A stretch of 64,000 bases of DNA from Onthophagus taurus (taxonomy: Eukaryota; Arthropoda; Insecta; Coleoptera; Scarabaeidae), in the NCBI RefSeq assembly GCF_036711975.1, contig NC_091971.1:15569501-15633500 (forward strand), read 5' to 3'. The translations under genes and the position numbers were made by a program. Below the pieces are notes generated by a model. It searched no databases and was not told the DNA's origin. It worked only from the letters and a program-made list of their open reading frames with translations. Of the stretch, positions 32,193 through 47,100 are shown piece after piece. Each line of letters starts with the position of its first letter. Positions within the stretch are counted from its first letter, which is position 1.

Positions 32193-32888
32193 GTTTAAAA
32201 AATCATAACAACGATGTTTATGGAAAAAAAGAAATTATTTATTGTACAATAAATCTTCACCAAATTTGCTTTAAAATTACTTTTATTTCATGATAATATC
32301 TCCATTCGTTCTCGAGATACGACTTTTTAAAATTTATATTTCATATCTACAACAATAAAGCGTGCAGAGTTGGATTTAAAAAATCATAAAAGCGATGTTT
32401 ATGGAAAATAAGAAATTATTTATGGTACACTAAATCTTCATTAAATTTGCTTTAAAATGTATTTTATTTCATGATGATATCTCAATTCGTTTTTGAGATA
32501 CGATTTTTTAAATTTATATTTTATATCTATAACAATAAAACATACAGAGTTGGGTTTATAAAATCATAACAACGATATTTATGAAAAATAAGAAATGATT
32601 CATGGCACATTAATTCTTCATCAAATTTGCTTTAGAATGTTCTTTATTTCATGATGATATCTCAATTTATTCTTGAGATACGATTTTTTAAAATTTATGT
32701 TTCATATCTATCACAATAAAATTTGCAGAGTTGAGTTTAAAAAATCATAACAACGATGTTTATGAATAATAAGAAATGATTTATGGCACATAAAATCTTC
32801 ATCAAATTTGCTTCAAAATATTCTTTGTTTCATGATGATATCTCCATTCGTTCTTGAGATGCGAGTTTTTAAAATTCATATTTTATAC
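32193..32888. repeat. Satellite array B, block 2, ~181-bp monomers
   Basis: About four monomers of the same consensus as block 1 (AAAAAATCATAACAACGATG, TTCATCAAATTTGCTTTA, ATTCGTTCTCGAGATACGAC), in the same orientation. The ends are abrupt. Confidence 0.92.
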
Positions 32889-34383
32889 CATATGATGTAG
32901 TCGTAGGTCTGCCATGGTAGTCAACCTGTTAATAAAACATTTTATTTATGTAAGAATTTACAAAAACAATATGATATAACTTTTCTTCTATTGACGTCTT
33001 TCACTAATACGTTTATATCTTTAACCAGCGTTGCCAAAAGTCAATGCGGTTTTATATGGAAAGCTTCTATGAATATTAGTTAAATTGTATTGCTATTACA
33101 TAGGTCTTCGGAAGAACGTGAATATGAATATAATCATATATTAAATCCTCTAGAACCTACATAGGATTTCTCTTCATCATAGTCCTTCTGCATGTTGTCC
33201 TGAGCCGCCTGCCCTATCGATTTCAGTTAAGATTTCATTTTACATACATGCTACAGAAATCTCGGAATATTTTATATAGTCTAACCATGGTATAAAGTTT
33301 GCTGTATATTTTGTATACTTTGTATTGAGAGTAGTATTCGACACGGTCTTCTTTTCATGTGAAAGCGATTGTTGTAAACTTTCGTGTCTTGCCCCAACAA
33401 AAATTCTACCAACCTGACGGTGACGTATCAGTTAGCTAAAATAATTTCTTGTCTTTCATAGGTTTCGCAGTAAGTATACTAATACTTGTTAATGTAATAC
33501 TTTCTATAACCAGAAATTATAATCAAGCAATATATGCGGCAATGGCAAAACAAATGAGGTTGTTCTTTATAAAGCAAAAGGTATTCATCAACTGGCTCAT
33601 ATGATCCTCATACAGCTCTTCCTCAGGAATACAAAAAACATTGCTACACATGTAAGTGGTCATCCCTCAACGTAACTGTTTGGATCATTAAACATCAGAA
33701 ATTTTATTCTTGAAAGATATCGATTTTGACTCATAATTTTAAATACAATGTGGCAGTAAAATTGTCTTTGAGTTCAACATAACTGACACGTGTTACGTTT
33801 TTGCTTCGTTTTGGAAGTTCTAGAGTTTAGTAGATGCATTAGTGCTCAAATATCATTAAATGAGCCTCTAATTAAACGTCATAATCGGCGTATCTTTACA
33901 TATTTCTCAGTTTAAATAAAAATAAATGTCGATTTTTGGGCACCATTTAAACTAAGAGAAATTTGAATGAAAAATGTTCAATAATAAGATTGTTTTTAAC
34001 AAATTTATAAACACTTATCTAAAATTTGTTCCACTGTTCTTTAGTGAAACATTCCGATACTCATTCATCATTTAATTTACACTATTAATTTCAAATTAAG
34101 CTACACATGTTTCATTTTTCACTTTACATCAGATATTAACTTTTGTCACCATAATTGATTATATGTTCAACCAGTCATGATACATAAAGATGATAAAGTC
34201 AAGATGATACATGGAAGTAATCGTAACAAAAGAAAAGTCCTATAAGCGGCAAAAATTTATTGTTTGAGCATATGAGTAATAAGTCTTAAAAAAATTTAAT
34301 GGAATATGTAATTACCAATTTTTTAAAATACCAAGACCTTGAAGATATAATGGAATTATTATGAAATATAACGTTATTAACTA
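32889..34383. other. Unassigned intergenic segment
   Basis: No ORF of note, no tandem repeat, no paired transposon termini seen. Confidence 0.4.
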
Positions 34384-36905
34384 ATAGCAGAAGAAAAATT
34401 TAAGATTGTGTATATACTAGAAAGGTAATAACTGGATTAGTACTGGAAAGGTCTAGATGGAGAAGAGGAAGACTGGTCATAGAGAAAAAAGGATGAACGA
34501 TGGCTGGAAATACAAGAAGAAAGGTTGGGAGTGAGACTGAAATGAAAGAAATGCTACAAAAATGCTGGTAATAGAAGACAGATGCTAAATAGAAGCTGGA
34601 AGGAGAAAAACATGTTTTGTCAATAAGTCGGGTATTGGAAAGAACCTGCAAAGGGAAGAAAACTACTGGGAAGAGAAGAGAATTCGTCGAAATAGCATGG
34701 TAATAGAATTGAATAGATACAAATTGGAGACTGGATAAAGAAGAAGGGATTAGATAGAAAAGAAGAAAGCTAGAAAGATATTGGTAATAGCAAAAAGAAG
34801 CTAAACAGAGACAGTAGCGACAAGAACAAGACTTTAAGGGAATGAAATTGAAACGAGACTCTCAAAGCGAGAAAGGAACTAGAAAGAGTTCTATTAAATA
34901 TTCTTTGATGTTGTGATATAAGATTTTTAGTTGAAAAAGGGTGAATGAAGGCTGGAAATACAAGAAGGGAGGTTGGCAGTAAGACTGAAACGAAAGAAAT
35001 GCTTCAAAAATGCTGGTAATAGAAGAAAGAGGCTAAACAGATGCTGGAAAGAGAAGAAAAAAGTTTTTTCAATGACTCCGGTATTGGAAAGAACCTGCAA
35101 AAGGAAGAAAACTACTGGACAGAGAAGAGAATGCGTGGAAATAGCATAGTAATAGAACTGAATAGATACTGATTGGAAACTGGATAAAGAGGAAGGGATT
35201 AGATAGAAAAAAAGAAAGCCAGAAAGACATTGGTAATAGCAAAAAGAAGCTAAACAGGGACAGTAGCGACAAGAACAAGACTTTAAGGGAATGAAATTGA
35301 AACGAGACTCTCAAAGCGAGAAAGGAACTAGAAAGAGTTCTATTAAATATTCTTTGATGTTGTGATATAAGATTTTCAGTTGAAAAAAGGGTGAATGAAG
35401 GCTGGAAATACAAGAAGGGAGGTTGGCAGTGAGACTGAAAAGAAATAAATGCTTCAAAAATGCTGGTAATAGAAGAAAGAGGCTAAACAGAAGCTGGAAA
35501 GAGAAGAAAAAAATTTTGACAATGACTCCGGTATTGGAAAGAACCTGCAAAAGGAAGAAAACTACTGGGTAGTGAAGAGAATGCGTGGAAATAGTATGGT
35601 AATAGAACTGAATAGATACTAATTGTGAGACTTGATAAAGAAGAAGGGATTAGATAGAAAAGAAGAAAGCTAGAAAAACATTGGTAATAGCAAAAAGAAG
35701 CTAAACAGAGACAGTAGCGACAAGAACAAGACTTTAAGGGAATGAAATTGAAACGAGGCTCTCAAAGTGAGAAAGGAACTAGAAAGAGTTCTATTAAATA
35801 TTCTTTGATGTTGTGATATAGAATTTTCAGTTGAAAAGGGGTGAACGAAAGCTGGAAATACAAGAAGTAAGGTTGGCAGTGAGAATGAAAAGAAAGAAAT
35901 GCTACAAAAATGCTGGTAATAGAAGAAAGAGGTTAAATAGAAGCCGGAAAGAGAAGAGAAAAGTTTTGGCAATGAGTCGGGTATTGGAAAGAACCTGCAA
36001 AAGCAAGAGAACTACTGAGCAGAGAAGAGAATGCGTGGAAATAGCATGGTAATAGAACTGAATAGATACTAATTGGAGACTGGATAAAGAAGAAGGGATT
36101 AGATAGAACAGAAGAAATCTAGAAAAACATTGGTAATAGCAAAAAGAAGCTAAACAGAGACAGTAGCGACAAGAACAAGACTTTAAGGGAATGAAATTGA
36201 AACGAGACTCTCAAAGCGACAAAGGAACTAGAAAGAATTCTCTTAAATATTCATTGCTGATGTGATATATGTGGGTTTTCAGTTGAAAAAGGGGTGAACG
36301 TAGGCTAGAAATACAAGAAGAAAAGTTGGCAGTGAGACTAAAAAGAAAGAAATGCTACCAAAATGCTGGTAATAGAAGAAAGATGTTAAATAGAAGCTGG
36401 AAAGAGAAGAAAAAAGTTTTGGCAATGAGTCCGGTATTAGAAAGAACCTTGAAAAGGAAGAAAATTACTGGGCAGTGAAGAGAATGCGTGAAAATAGTAT
36501 GGTAATAGAAGTAAATAGATACTATTTGGAGACTTGTTAAAGAAAAAGGGATTAGATAGAAAAGAAGAAAGCTAGAAAGACTTACCAGATACTGGTAATA
36601 ACAGAAAGAAGCTAAACAGAGACAGTAACCGTTACTGTAACAACAAGAACAAGACTTTAAGGGAATGAAATTGAAATAAGACTCTTAAAGCGAGAAAGGA
36701 ACAATGAGTTTTGGCAAAAGCACGAGAACTACTGGGCAGAGAAGAGAATGCGGGAAATAGCATTGTAATAGAACTGAATGTCAAACCTCCTCATCTAATT
36801 AGAAAAGAAAAAGGTAGAAAGATACTGGTAATAGCAGCAAGAAGCTAAACAGACAGTAACGACAAGAAGAAGACTTCAAGGGAGTGAAATTGAAACGAGA
36901 ATGTT
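34384..36905. repeat. Tandem array E, ~450-bp purine-rich unit
   Basis: The marker ACTTTAAGGGAATGAAATTG recurs at 34831, 35280, 35731, 36180 and 36654, with a decayed form near 36871. Spacing is 449-451 for the first three intervals, then 474 and ~217. The plus strand is strongly A+G rich. Each unit has an internal echo: TTGGTAATAGCAAAAAGAAG and CTGGTAATAGAAGAAAGAGG, each followed by CTAAACAG. The ORFs seen on either strand (for example 35069-35413 and 35670-35972) repeat from unit to unit without protein-like conservation and follow from the purine bias. Confidence 0.93.
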
Positions 36906-38128
36906 ATTAATTATTTTTTGATTTACGATTTATATTTATTAAATGATTTTTATAATTTCCCAACCAGGAGTTTTGAGGTTGGCTTGATTGTTTCACCCTA
37001 AATAAAGAGTTTATGATATATTTTCTTAATAAATGTACTTCAGCCGAGAAAATGTTCTGAATAGGTTATTGTTGATGACTCAATGTTGCGATATGTACTA
37101 TTTGAAAGACAAGATAATAACAGATTGAATAGGATCAAAATATATTTAGATATAAAATATATATTATATCTATTTAGTACCATAGGAAACGTTAAATTCA
37201 AAGAATGCCGATATCGAAAAGATACGTCTATAACAAGAGCTTTATTATAAATTTTGTATGAGTGAACTTTAGAATAAGCTTCTTGTAAAGATATTTTAAG
37301 TTAATATTTAATCATTTCTTTATCTTGTGTCGTCATAATATTACAAAGTTATCGCGTGTATGACTCATATTCAACACTTGTTGAGTTCCCAAAGGAATCT
37401 TAAATAATAGCCTTGAATGTTTCAAAGAAATTATCGGAACGTTTTACCCTAATAAATGGAACTCGTAAAAATACTTCATGCCTTACCTAATTAGAAACGT
37501 TTTTAATTCATTATTTAAATCCAATTTGAAAAATAATTTAAAAAAAGGATTTTAATTTAGATTTTCTTCCTTTTCCCTATATCGCTAGGATCAAAGAGAA
37601 AAAAAAAATGACATAAAAGAAAATGATAACTGGAAAACAAGGCATGGCAGAGAGTGTCGCGACGTCGACGTCGTTTCTATAGTGACCATCGGTTGACCAC
37701 TACAAAGGTAATGTAGTATCAATTATTCAAAATTTTCCAGCAGCATTTTCACGGTAGCCATAAGGCGATTCGCGTCAGTTTTCTTCAAAACGGACGACGT
37801 GTGACGTTCAAAAACGATCTCGATGTTTCTACTCGTTCACGTTTGTAAAGTATACGCGAAGCTAAGATACAAAATTTTAGTTAAACTGAAATTGAACGAG
37901 AAAAAGTGAAAAGGACTAAGAGTTCCACAGAATTATGTAGTTTAATTTTGTGACTCAGAAAAGTGTGGCTAATGATAAAACGTGAAAATTGACAAAAAAG
38001 TTTTTTTTTTGAGGTGATATGAAACTTTGTTGTTCCTTTTCTTTTGGGTGTAGTGTCTAAATGAATCCGTTATTTTTTGCGGGGAATCCGCGGTGCTTTA
38101 ACGAACTTTTTGTGGTTTATTTTTTAAT
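36906..38128. promoter_or_regulatory. Upstream region of the AK5-like gene with a CpG-richer patch
   Basis: 37655-37870 is distinctly richer in G+C and CpG (GTCGCGACGTCGACGTCGTT at ~37656) than the rest of the intergenic DNA. It contains TCAGTT at 37775, which matches the arthropod initiator, followed ~25 bases later by GTGACGTT, a possible downstream promoter element. It sits ~350 bases before the first coding exon. The promoter role is inferred from composition and position. Confidence 0.45.
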
Positions 38129-41100
38129 ATGGGCATTTGTTTAGATACAGGTAAAAAAATTTTGTTGAATTTAGTATTTTCTTGCTTAACATTATTACTA
38201 AATAAATGCATTATGTAGAACGTAAACGATACTAATATGGATAATCGATTGAAAAGCATTAGCTTCATCAATGTTTGTTAATGTAAGGTGATCTACTCGG
38301 AAAAAAATTATAAATGTTGCATAAATGTTATTACCCACTCGTAAAATTTAAGGCAATTTTATTTCCTTCCATTAGGAGTTAAACGATTTACACAAAAGAA
38401 GTAAAAACCATTTGTTAACTCACCTTGACCGTGAAAAATTCTTGAAATAAACACGAATGGATTTTTTTTGTTTCTTAATTCATTCAAACCTAAGCTTTAT
38501 TTGAATTTGAAACGTCAGACTAAAATTTGGGAAGACCTTATTTGGTAGGTTTCATTCAAAAACGAATCTAATCTCAATCTGAATCACCCCAAGGCTAAAT
38601 TTATATTTGCCAAAGAATTTTTATGAGCCTAAGAACTAAATATAAAACTTAGGGATGGCGTGCAATTGAAATAAGAATGCTGTGCACGCCTTATAGTATG
38701 TCTATTAAATTTGCGTGTTATACCGCAAACCGATCGCGTCTAGATTTTATCGTTCACTTTGTACGCCGCAAATTACCATTTCCATTTCACTTCCCAACCC
38801 AACCACCAAAAAAATATTTAAATCAATCTTATAAATAAAAATCAAAGCAAAAAATAAAAAAGTGTTTACCAAAATTAATTCCTTCTTTAGATAATTCAAA
38901 AATTGTTCTGTTTTCCATGTTTCGATTGTTGTTTATACCGCAAACTGTAATTTCCTGCACCCAACCTGAAATCATCTAACCCTGAGGTAAACGGTTCTGA
39001 CCTTGACCGGAAGCACACTGAACCTCACCACATATCATAAACTAGCGTTCAAAACGATCGATACACATTATGTTTAAGCTTGATGATATTAACAACAATA
39101 TGTAATATTAAAAAAAAAATTGATTATATATTTTCTATTACTTTGTTTGTAGAGCAAAGCGATGGATCCCAAGCTTTTGAAGAAGGAAGGGACACTTGGG
39201 CCAAGAATAGCGGTAAAAACGTTCGTGAAGTCGCAACGCCCGCTGAAGGACGATTTCCTATGCACAATAACGCCAATTTACAATTTGAAACGCCTAAAGT
39301 ACCCGTTATATTTGTACTCGGTAAGCATAAATGTTCATTATTTTCAAAGAATTATGTCTTTTATGTAAATAATGGGTCAAGAACCTGACGTGACAAAAAC
39401 ACGTTTAAAGTGTTAATGAATATGTTAATTTATTCTTATGGCACTAGAATTCAACATAGAAATAAATTAGTTGAGTTGAAATGTAAATATTGGAAAATTA
39501 TGAAAATTGCTTCAAACAAAACGGCAACTTTTCTATTTAGAAATACAGTTGATGGTTGGTCTAATAGTCATATTGGACAATGGGTTGGGTTCCTTACTTT
39601 GATATTAACTCCTAACAATACAATACGTTATATGCTTTGTAATTTTTTTTTGTAACAACAGTACAAAGTTAATAGGAAAATTGATAGAATAATCTTTCCT
39701 TTATTTAGCACAGGAAATTCCAATTTATTTTTTCGAATTGTACCAAGGAATGTGATATTTCTTTATTCCAATTCCCTGGATAGATCAGGAGTTGTAAAAA
39801 AATTCAGCTTTTATATTTCTCCTTGTTCCTTCAAACTCCCTTAGCATATCCAATACGCTGTTCTTAGTTGCGTTCATGCTCCTATTTTCTCGACATGGGT
39901 TTGGCAAATATAAGCATGCAGAGTTACATTATCGCAAGTTGCACAATCTTTATCCCATACTTTTCAGAAATTTTGACATTTTTCAGATACTTCTTTTAGA
40001 AGCAACATATTGTTTGAAGTAATTTCCATGTTACAAAAGCACCTTCCATGGAATGTTTGTGTATGGTTATATTTTCATGGGCAAACGTATTTTGTATTTT
40101 GTAGGAGGGCTAATTTGTCTAAATCTTGCTCTACCTTGCTTAAATCAGAATTACCAAAACGTAAAGATTAGAAAATAGTAGTAAACTTGTTTTAAACCTT
40201 CTACATTCTATAAATTCATAATTCCTTCATTAAGGGATTTGTAAACTTCTGCCTTTGTTGCCTTGTTAGAAAGCGTAGATACTTGTTAGCATCCAACTTT
40301 TTGTAGAAGACACTGTTCTTTTTTACAATCATCTGTATTCGACCAAAAACAACGTCGTTGAAATCTCATATCTAAAAATTAGGCAAAAACGTCGTATCGT
40401 ATCCATGCATAACGTTTCGCTGTGATTTACATACCTTTTTGTGTAATGTAATTTCGCCCCCTTTAAGTTTATTTTTTTATCAAAGTACCATATAAATATT
40501 TTTAACGTTAGAAAATGAAAAGTAAAAACTTACAGGTAAAAACTGTTATCATCATTATCAGTAGAATCATTGCTTTCAAATTCTGAGTCAAACGAATTTA
40601 CGAGGCTGAAAGAAATTTTTTTTTTTCACCACTGGTTGTCTAAATTGGCAAAAATATCTTGGTCAATGTCACCATCAACTTCACTTTCTTCTTCAAATCA
40701 CTGTTGTAAAATACCTTCTGCATCTTTATCAATTACCGGAACTAATCTTCTACTGGAACAGCGTTACAAATTGTGTTAACACAGCATTCTTGACATTTAC
40801 ATTGAATTAGGTAAAGTACCGAATACACAGAAATGCAGAAAGATTACCAGAAACACTACATTTTGACATCATATACAGAACACCGTTCAGGAAAGAAACG
40901 TTTACGCCAATATTACAAGTACAATATCAAAATAATGTAATAATTGTGGTCATTAGTGACCCAATTGGTCTTACATGTCACTTTATCATTATTTAAAAAT
41001 ATTATATATATTAATGCTAAATCTAGAAAATACTGTTTGAAGAAATCACAATTTTATCAAAATTTTATGTAAAAAAATTTTAAATTACACATATTTTGAG

Positions 41101-44100
41101 TTGCTATTTTGTATGCCAGGCAATCGATGCGGCATGGTTTTCGCCCAGATAATGCATAAACAGTATATTTCTACTTCCCGTGGTAGCTTCAGCATATTAG
41201 CTTGTATTTTATACTTTCTAGAACTAATTCATCACCCAAGTTGTCCAAAAACAGCTTCAAAAACAAAAAATCTTATTTACTCTTCATACGTTAATTTCTC
41301 TTCACATTCAATATGCTGATGAAACCCACCAGTAGCTAACACTTTGTGTTTCGAGCAGTCTCGCAATATGTGATCATCCTGCTAACTACAGGTCCTTACG
41401 TTCGTTTTCTTCTACTTTGTCATCATACTATACTGCTGATGTGTGGATCACGATGATGTTGATGACATCAGTAGATATGAACTCATTCAGCAGTGATCTT
41501 CGGGTTGCATAGGCGTTGGAAGTTGAAAGAATAAAGAGGAGCAAAAATGAAATATTGAAAAAAGAGTAGAAATTTAACGATTTCCTTAATACTTGAGGAA
41601 CAATTTCACGTCATTAACAACAAAATTCGTTATATTGTGATGCAGAATAAAAAAAGTTAGTCTTGAGGTGCTTCATTTTAATTCTTTCTTGCATAATCAA
41701 AAACTCACGAATTTGTTTATGTCGAATTGAAAATTAGATAACGTATAGGACGCGACGCTTATCGTTTGGGTGTCAACCTTTTCGAAATGTCGAAATCCTA
41801 AGAATTCTTCTTTGATCCATTACAACGTACCGAATGTCGATGGACAAGTGCTCTTTTCCTATGAGATATGATATGACAGACTTTATTTACCTCATCGATT
41901 TATTCTTTTAGAACCTGAACGTAGATGTTGTACTTTAAATTTTCATAAGTCCATAAAGTATCCTGTGAAATGAAAGCATGAAATGTATGGTAGCCATGCT
42001 TATTTATCTAACCTGACAGTGTTTGTCTTAGAATTATAGTTTTTGTTTGGTAGAAAACAATCGATTTATAATTTCATTTTGATGTCATCTTTAATTTCAA
42101 TTTTGTTTACATAAAAGCCCAAATCAAACTCACTATTTATTGTAGTTGATTGCGATGAGAAAGTTTCTTATTCTTTATGATTCGTCATTTTCATGATAAT
42201 AATTGCTACAGAGTTTGCTACATGAATGATTTCGCCAAATTATTGCCCAGCATCATCTCTAAATGCATTTATCATAGAGAATATTTATATTCTGCGTTTG
42301 CTTGGTTTATTAGGAATGTACAACTTGGGTGCATCGTCCATGAAATAACATTTAATAACAGTCATCTAATAACATTTTGTCCAGAAAGATATGTTTTGTT
42401 GATGTATACATACTTCCGCCAAGAAAACAAATCTCTGTTGAAAGATGCTAGCAGGAAACATTTACAGAAATTTTCAATGAATTAGATAAATACAATAACT
42501 TGATAAATTAGTACTTACAATAATTATGTTAAAAAAATGTTCAGAAGACAACATCTAAAAATGAAGTGTGTTTAGTTGCATTACTTTCATGAAAAAGACT
42601 TCAATTGAGTAGTACTAATACATGTTTCAGTACATTTGTTCTTATCTTCAGTATATCTTAAGCACCTTCATTTTCTAACATAATGTTATAGTCTTTTAGA
42701 GAAATGAATATCATTTCCTTGAAGATGTTCCATATTTTTGCCACCTCATATACAGTATATAAAATTTTCACACAAAACTGTCAATTTAGAGGTTTATTGA
42801 TTTAATGGTTCATAACTAAAAATACGAAATAGGTAAATAGAAATCGTTTATGGATTATATTTTTATGATTTATTGGGTACAATTTTTTTAATATCATTCT
42901 CATTTACAGTTAATAACATTTTTGAGATAAAACCCATCATTTTGTTGTTAAATTCGTCAAATTTGAAATGTTTAGGAATTTAAATCCTAAACATTTCAAA
43001 TCAGTTATAATCACCTGCAAATACCGTTTTCATGGCTCATTTCAAATTCTTTTCATCCACAACATTTTCTCCTAGGATTTTTAGATTAGAGTTTTAACAA
43101 GAATTATTATCCAAAACCGTCAGTATAGAGACATAGGGATTTTATGGTTTATAACTGAAAAGGAGAAATACTTAAACAAAATTTTTTTATGGATTATGGT
43201 TTTGTAGTGTATTATGAACAATTTTTATTAATACCATTTATATCCACAGTTTTTTATTTCTGAGATAAAAGCCATCATGTTAAATGTGTCAAATTTCAAA
43301 TGTTTCAGGATTTGAATCCGCTGGGTTGGTAATAATTAGTGGTGGAACGGATATCCGGCAACTATCTGGTATCCGGCCTATCCGGCCATTTTTTAAAATC
43401 CAATACCAAATATCCGGCTTTGGCCGGCTATTAAAAACCTATTACTTAGTACTCCACCAATCACAGGAATTAGTATCTCTTTTAGGTGTTGGACAGTGCA
43501 GATAATAATCAAGTTCAACCCCAATAGGACTTTTTTCATCGAATACAACTTTATTTATCATTAGCAACCTCATTGTAACAGTCCCAATACGATATATAAA
43601 ATCTCTTGTTGCAGTTTTGTCTAGTTTTCTTCTCTTCACTTGTAATTCATCATTACATTCATTACTAACAGAATTGTCGCTGTTATCACTTTCGATTATT
43701 AATTAAAGTATCCTCTTTTTAATGCAATAAACCGTTTTGAAAAATCACTTTTAGTTCTTGAGAAAAAAATTTTTTAAATAATCGAAAATTTTTTCGAATT
43801 TTGCAATTTTCGCCGATTAAGTTTTAAAAATTCGTATAAAATCCAGTTCATGGAATATAAGTATGAAAATTTCCCAAAGTGTTAATAAAAGTGTCTTCTT
43901 TCTAATGAACCAACCCGTTTTGAAAAATAACTTTTAGTTTTTGAGAAAACAATATTTGAAGTCTTGATAAAATTTTCGATGTTGCAATTTTCATCGATAA
44001 CTTTCAAAATTCGCTATAAAATTAATTTGTTGAATGATCCTTGTGGAAATATCACCAATTATTAATTAAAGTATCCTCTTTTTAATGCAACAAGCAGTTT

Positions 44101-47100
44101 TGAAAAATCACTTTTAGTTCTTGAGAAATAAAGTTTTGAAATAATCGACCATTTTTTCGGATTTTGTAATTTCCGCCGATTAAGTTTTAAAAATTCGTAT
44201 AAAATCCAGTTCTTGGAGTATGAGTATGAAAATTTCCCAAAGTGTTAATAAAAGTGTTTTCTTTCTAATGAACGAACCCGTTTTGAAAAATAACTTTTAG
44301 TATTTGAGAAAACAATATTTGAAGTTTTAATAAAATTTTCGATGTTGCAATTTTCATCGAGAACTTTCAAAATTCGTTATAAAATTAATGTCTTGAAGGA
44401 TCCTTGTGGAAATATCACCAATAATTAATTATAGTATCCTCTTTTTAATGCAAAAAGCCGTTTTGAACAATCACTTTTAGTTCTTGGGAAATAAGTTTTT
44501 GAAATAATCGACAATTTTTTCGGATTTTGTAATTTCCGTCGATTAAGTTTTAAAAATTCGTATAAAATCCAGTTCTTGGAATATGAGTATGAAAATTTCC
44601 CAAAGTGTTAATAAATGTGTTTTCTTTCTAATGAACAAACCCGTTTTGAAAAATAACTTTTAGTTTTTGAGAAAACAATGTTTGAAGTTTTGATAAAATT
44701 TTCGATGTTGCAATTTTCATCGATAACTTTCAATATTCGCTATAAAATTCATTTGTCGAAGGATCCTTGTGGAAATATCACCTATTATTAATTAAAGTAT
44801 CCTCTTTTTAATGCCAAAAGCCGTTTTGAAAAATCACTTTTCGTTCTTGAGAAATAAATTTTTGAAATAATCGACAATTTTTTCGGATTTTGTAATTTCC
44901 GTCGATTAAGTTTTAAAAATTCGTATAAAATCCAGTTCTTGGAATATGAGTATGAAAATTTCCCAAAGTGTTAATAAAAGTGTTTTCTTTCTAATGAACG
45001 AACCCGTTTTGAAAAATAACTTTTAGTTTTTGAGAAAACAATGTTTGAAGTTTTGATAAAATTTTCGATGTTGTAATTTTCATCGATAACTTTCAAAATT
45101 CGCTATAAAATGAATGTCTTGAAGGATCCTAAGGAAATATCACCAATAATTAATTATAGTATCCTCTTTTTAATGCAAAAAGCCGTTTTGAACAATCACT
45201 TTTAGTTCTTGGGAAATAAGTTTTTGAAATAATCGACAATTTTTTCGAATTTTGTAATTTTCGCCGATTAAGTTTTAAAAATTCGTATAAAATCCAGTTC
45301 TTGGAATATGAGTATGAAAATTTCCCAAAGTGTTAATAAAAGTGTTTTCTTTCTAATGAACGAACCCGTTTTGAAAAATAACTTTTAGTTTTTGAGAAAA
45401 CAATGTTTGAAGTTTTGATAAAATTTTCGATGTTGTAATTTACATCGATAACTTTCAAAATTAGCTATAAAATTAATGTCTTGAAGGATCCTTGTGGAAA
45501 TATCACCAATAATTAATTATAGTATCCTCTTTTTAATGCAAAAAGCCGTTTTGAACAATCACTTTTAGTTCTTGGGAAATAAGTTTTTGAAATAATCGAC
45601 AATTTTTTCGAATTTTGCAGTTTTCGCCGATTAAGTTTTAAAAATTCGTATAAAATCCAGTTCTTGGAATATGAGTATGAAAATTTCCCAAAGTGTTAAT
45701 AAAAGTGTCTTCTTTCCAATGAACCAACCGGTTATGAAAAATAACTTTTAGTTTTTGAGAAAACAATATTTGAAGTTTTGATAAAATTTTCGATATTGTA
45801 ATTTTCATTGATAACTTTCAAAATTCTCTACAAAATTCATTTCTTGAAGTTAAATCAGTATCAAAAAAGTTCATGTTGTATCTTGGATCCAAATAAGTTG
45901 ACATATCTTATCAGCTTTCTTATTAATTTCATTTTTATTCAAATATCGCAATAATGTGGCAATATAGGGTATCACTTCAGAAATGCATCAGAAATTATAA
46001 CCATAATGGCCAGATAAATATGCCGGATAACCAGATATCTGGTCGAAGGGGATGCCGAATATCCAATATCCGGCTTTGCGCAAAATCACTATCCGTTCCA
46101 TCACTAGTAATAATCATAGTTGGATTATAATTATTGTCGATTACGTTTTGCTGGGTGCTTATTAACAATTTTTATCCACATTTATTTTTCCTAGCATTTT
46201 TAATTTTTGAGTTACATGTGTTATCCATAAACGTCTGTATAACTAGAGTCATAATTATGATTCATGTATATGTTTTTGTGGCAGTTTTTATTAACATCAT
46301 TCTCTACAACAATACAAAAAAGTTAGCTGTAGATAAAGAACATATCTTCATGTATTTACACTTATTTTCTTATAATATTATTAAATTTTCAATTTTTAGG
46401 TGGACCTGGAAGTGGGAAGGTAACACATTGCGACAATTTAATGCAAGAAAAATATGGAATTGTACATATAAACATGACGGATTTGCTTCAACAATACGCA
46501 ATCGGCAACGGTAAGTTCCAAATACAAAAAAAAAACAACTTTTAGTTACTCGTTATGGGCTAAGTTATATTTAAACAAACTCTGATTTAAACAATATCAA
46601 AATATTTTTTATATAAAACACAACAAGATAAGAAAACATAATTATTGATAAATATATTTTTTTAAAGAATTTCTTAATCACAATATTTTTTATTAAAAAT
46701 TTAATTGCAACTCTTATAATAATTACATATATGAGGCGATTTACGATAAACCTTAAACTTTCTTCTAAATTAAAATGGCATATTCCTTTCGATTAAGAAA
46801 TCTCGTGATTATGACTTATCCAAGATAAAAAATCGCTTTAAATACGAAAAACTGCAACAAACGTTTTAGTGAAGCATTAAAAATGAAGCTCATCATTATC
46901 ATCTTTGTGTGTGTTCTCGGCTTGATTCAAGCCAAATTAATCAACTTAAACGTTCGTGTTCACGATTCAGTTGAACATACAAAGAAACACCACTTAAGAA
47001 ATGTTACAATTAAAGATTTGGTGGAATTTAAGAAAGTTGAAATCTACGATACAGTTATAAATACTTTGGAAATTGGTGATATTTCCGATTTACCCAACTT

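Noticed and set aside
34400-36052. ORFs of 70-114 codons in array E
   Set aside because: They follow from the purine-rich strand bias. The same phrase repeats from unit to unit with frame changes, and no domain is visible.
46134-46514. 126-codon ORF overlapping AK5-like exon 3
   Set aside because: It reads exon 3 in the wrong frame and continues into the intron. The kinase P-loop is in the other frame.
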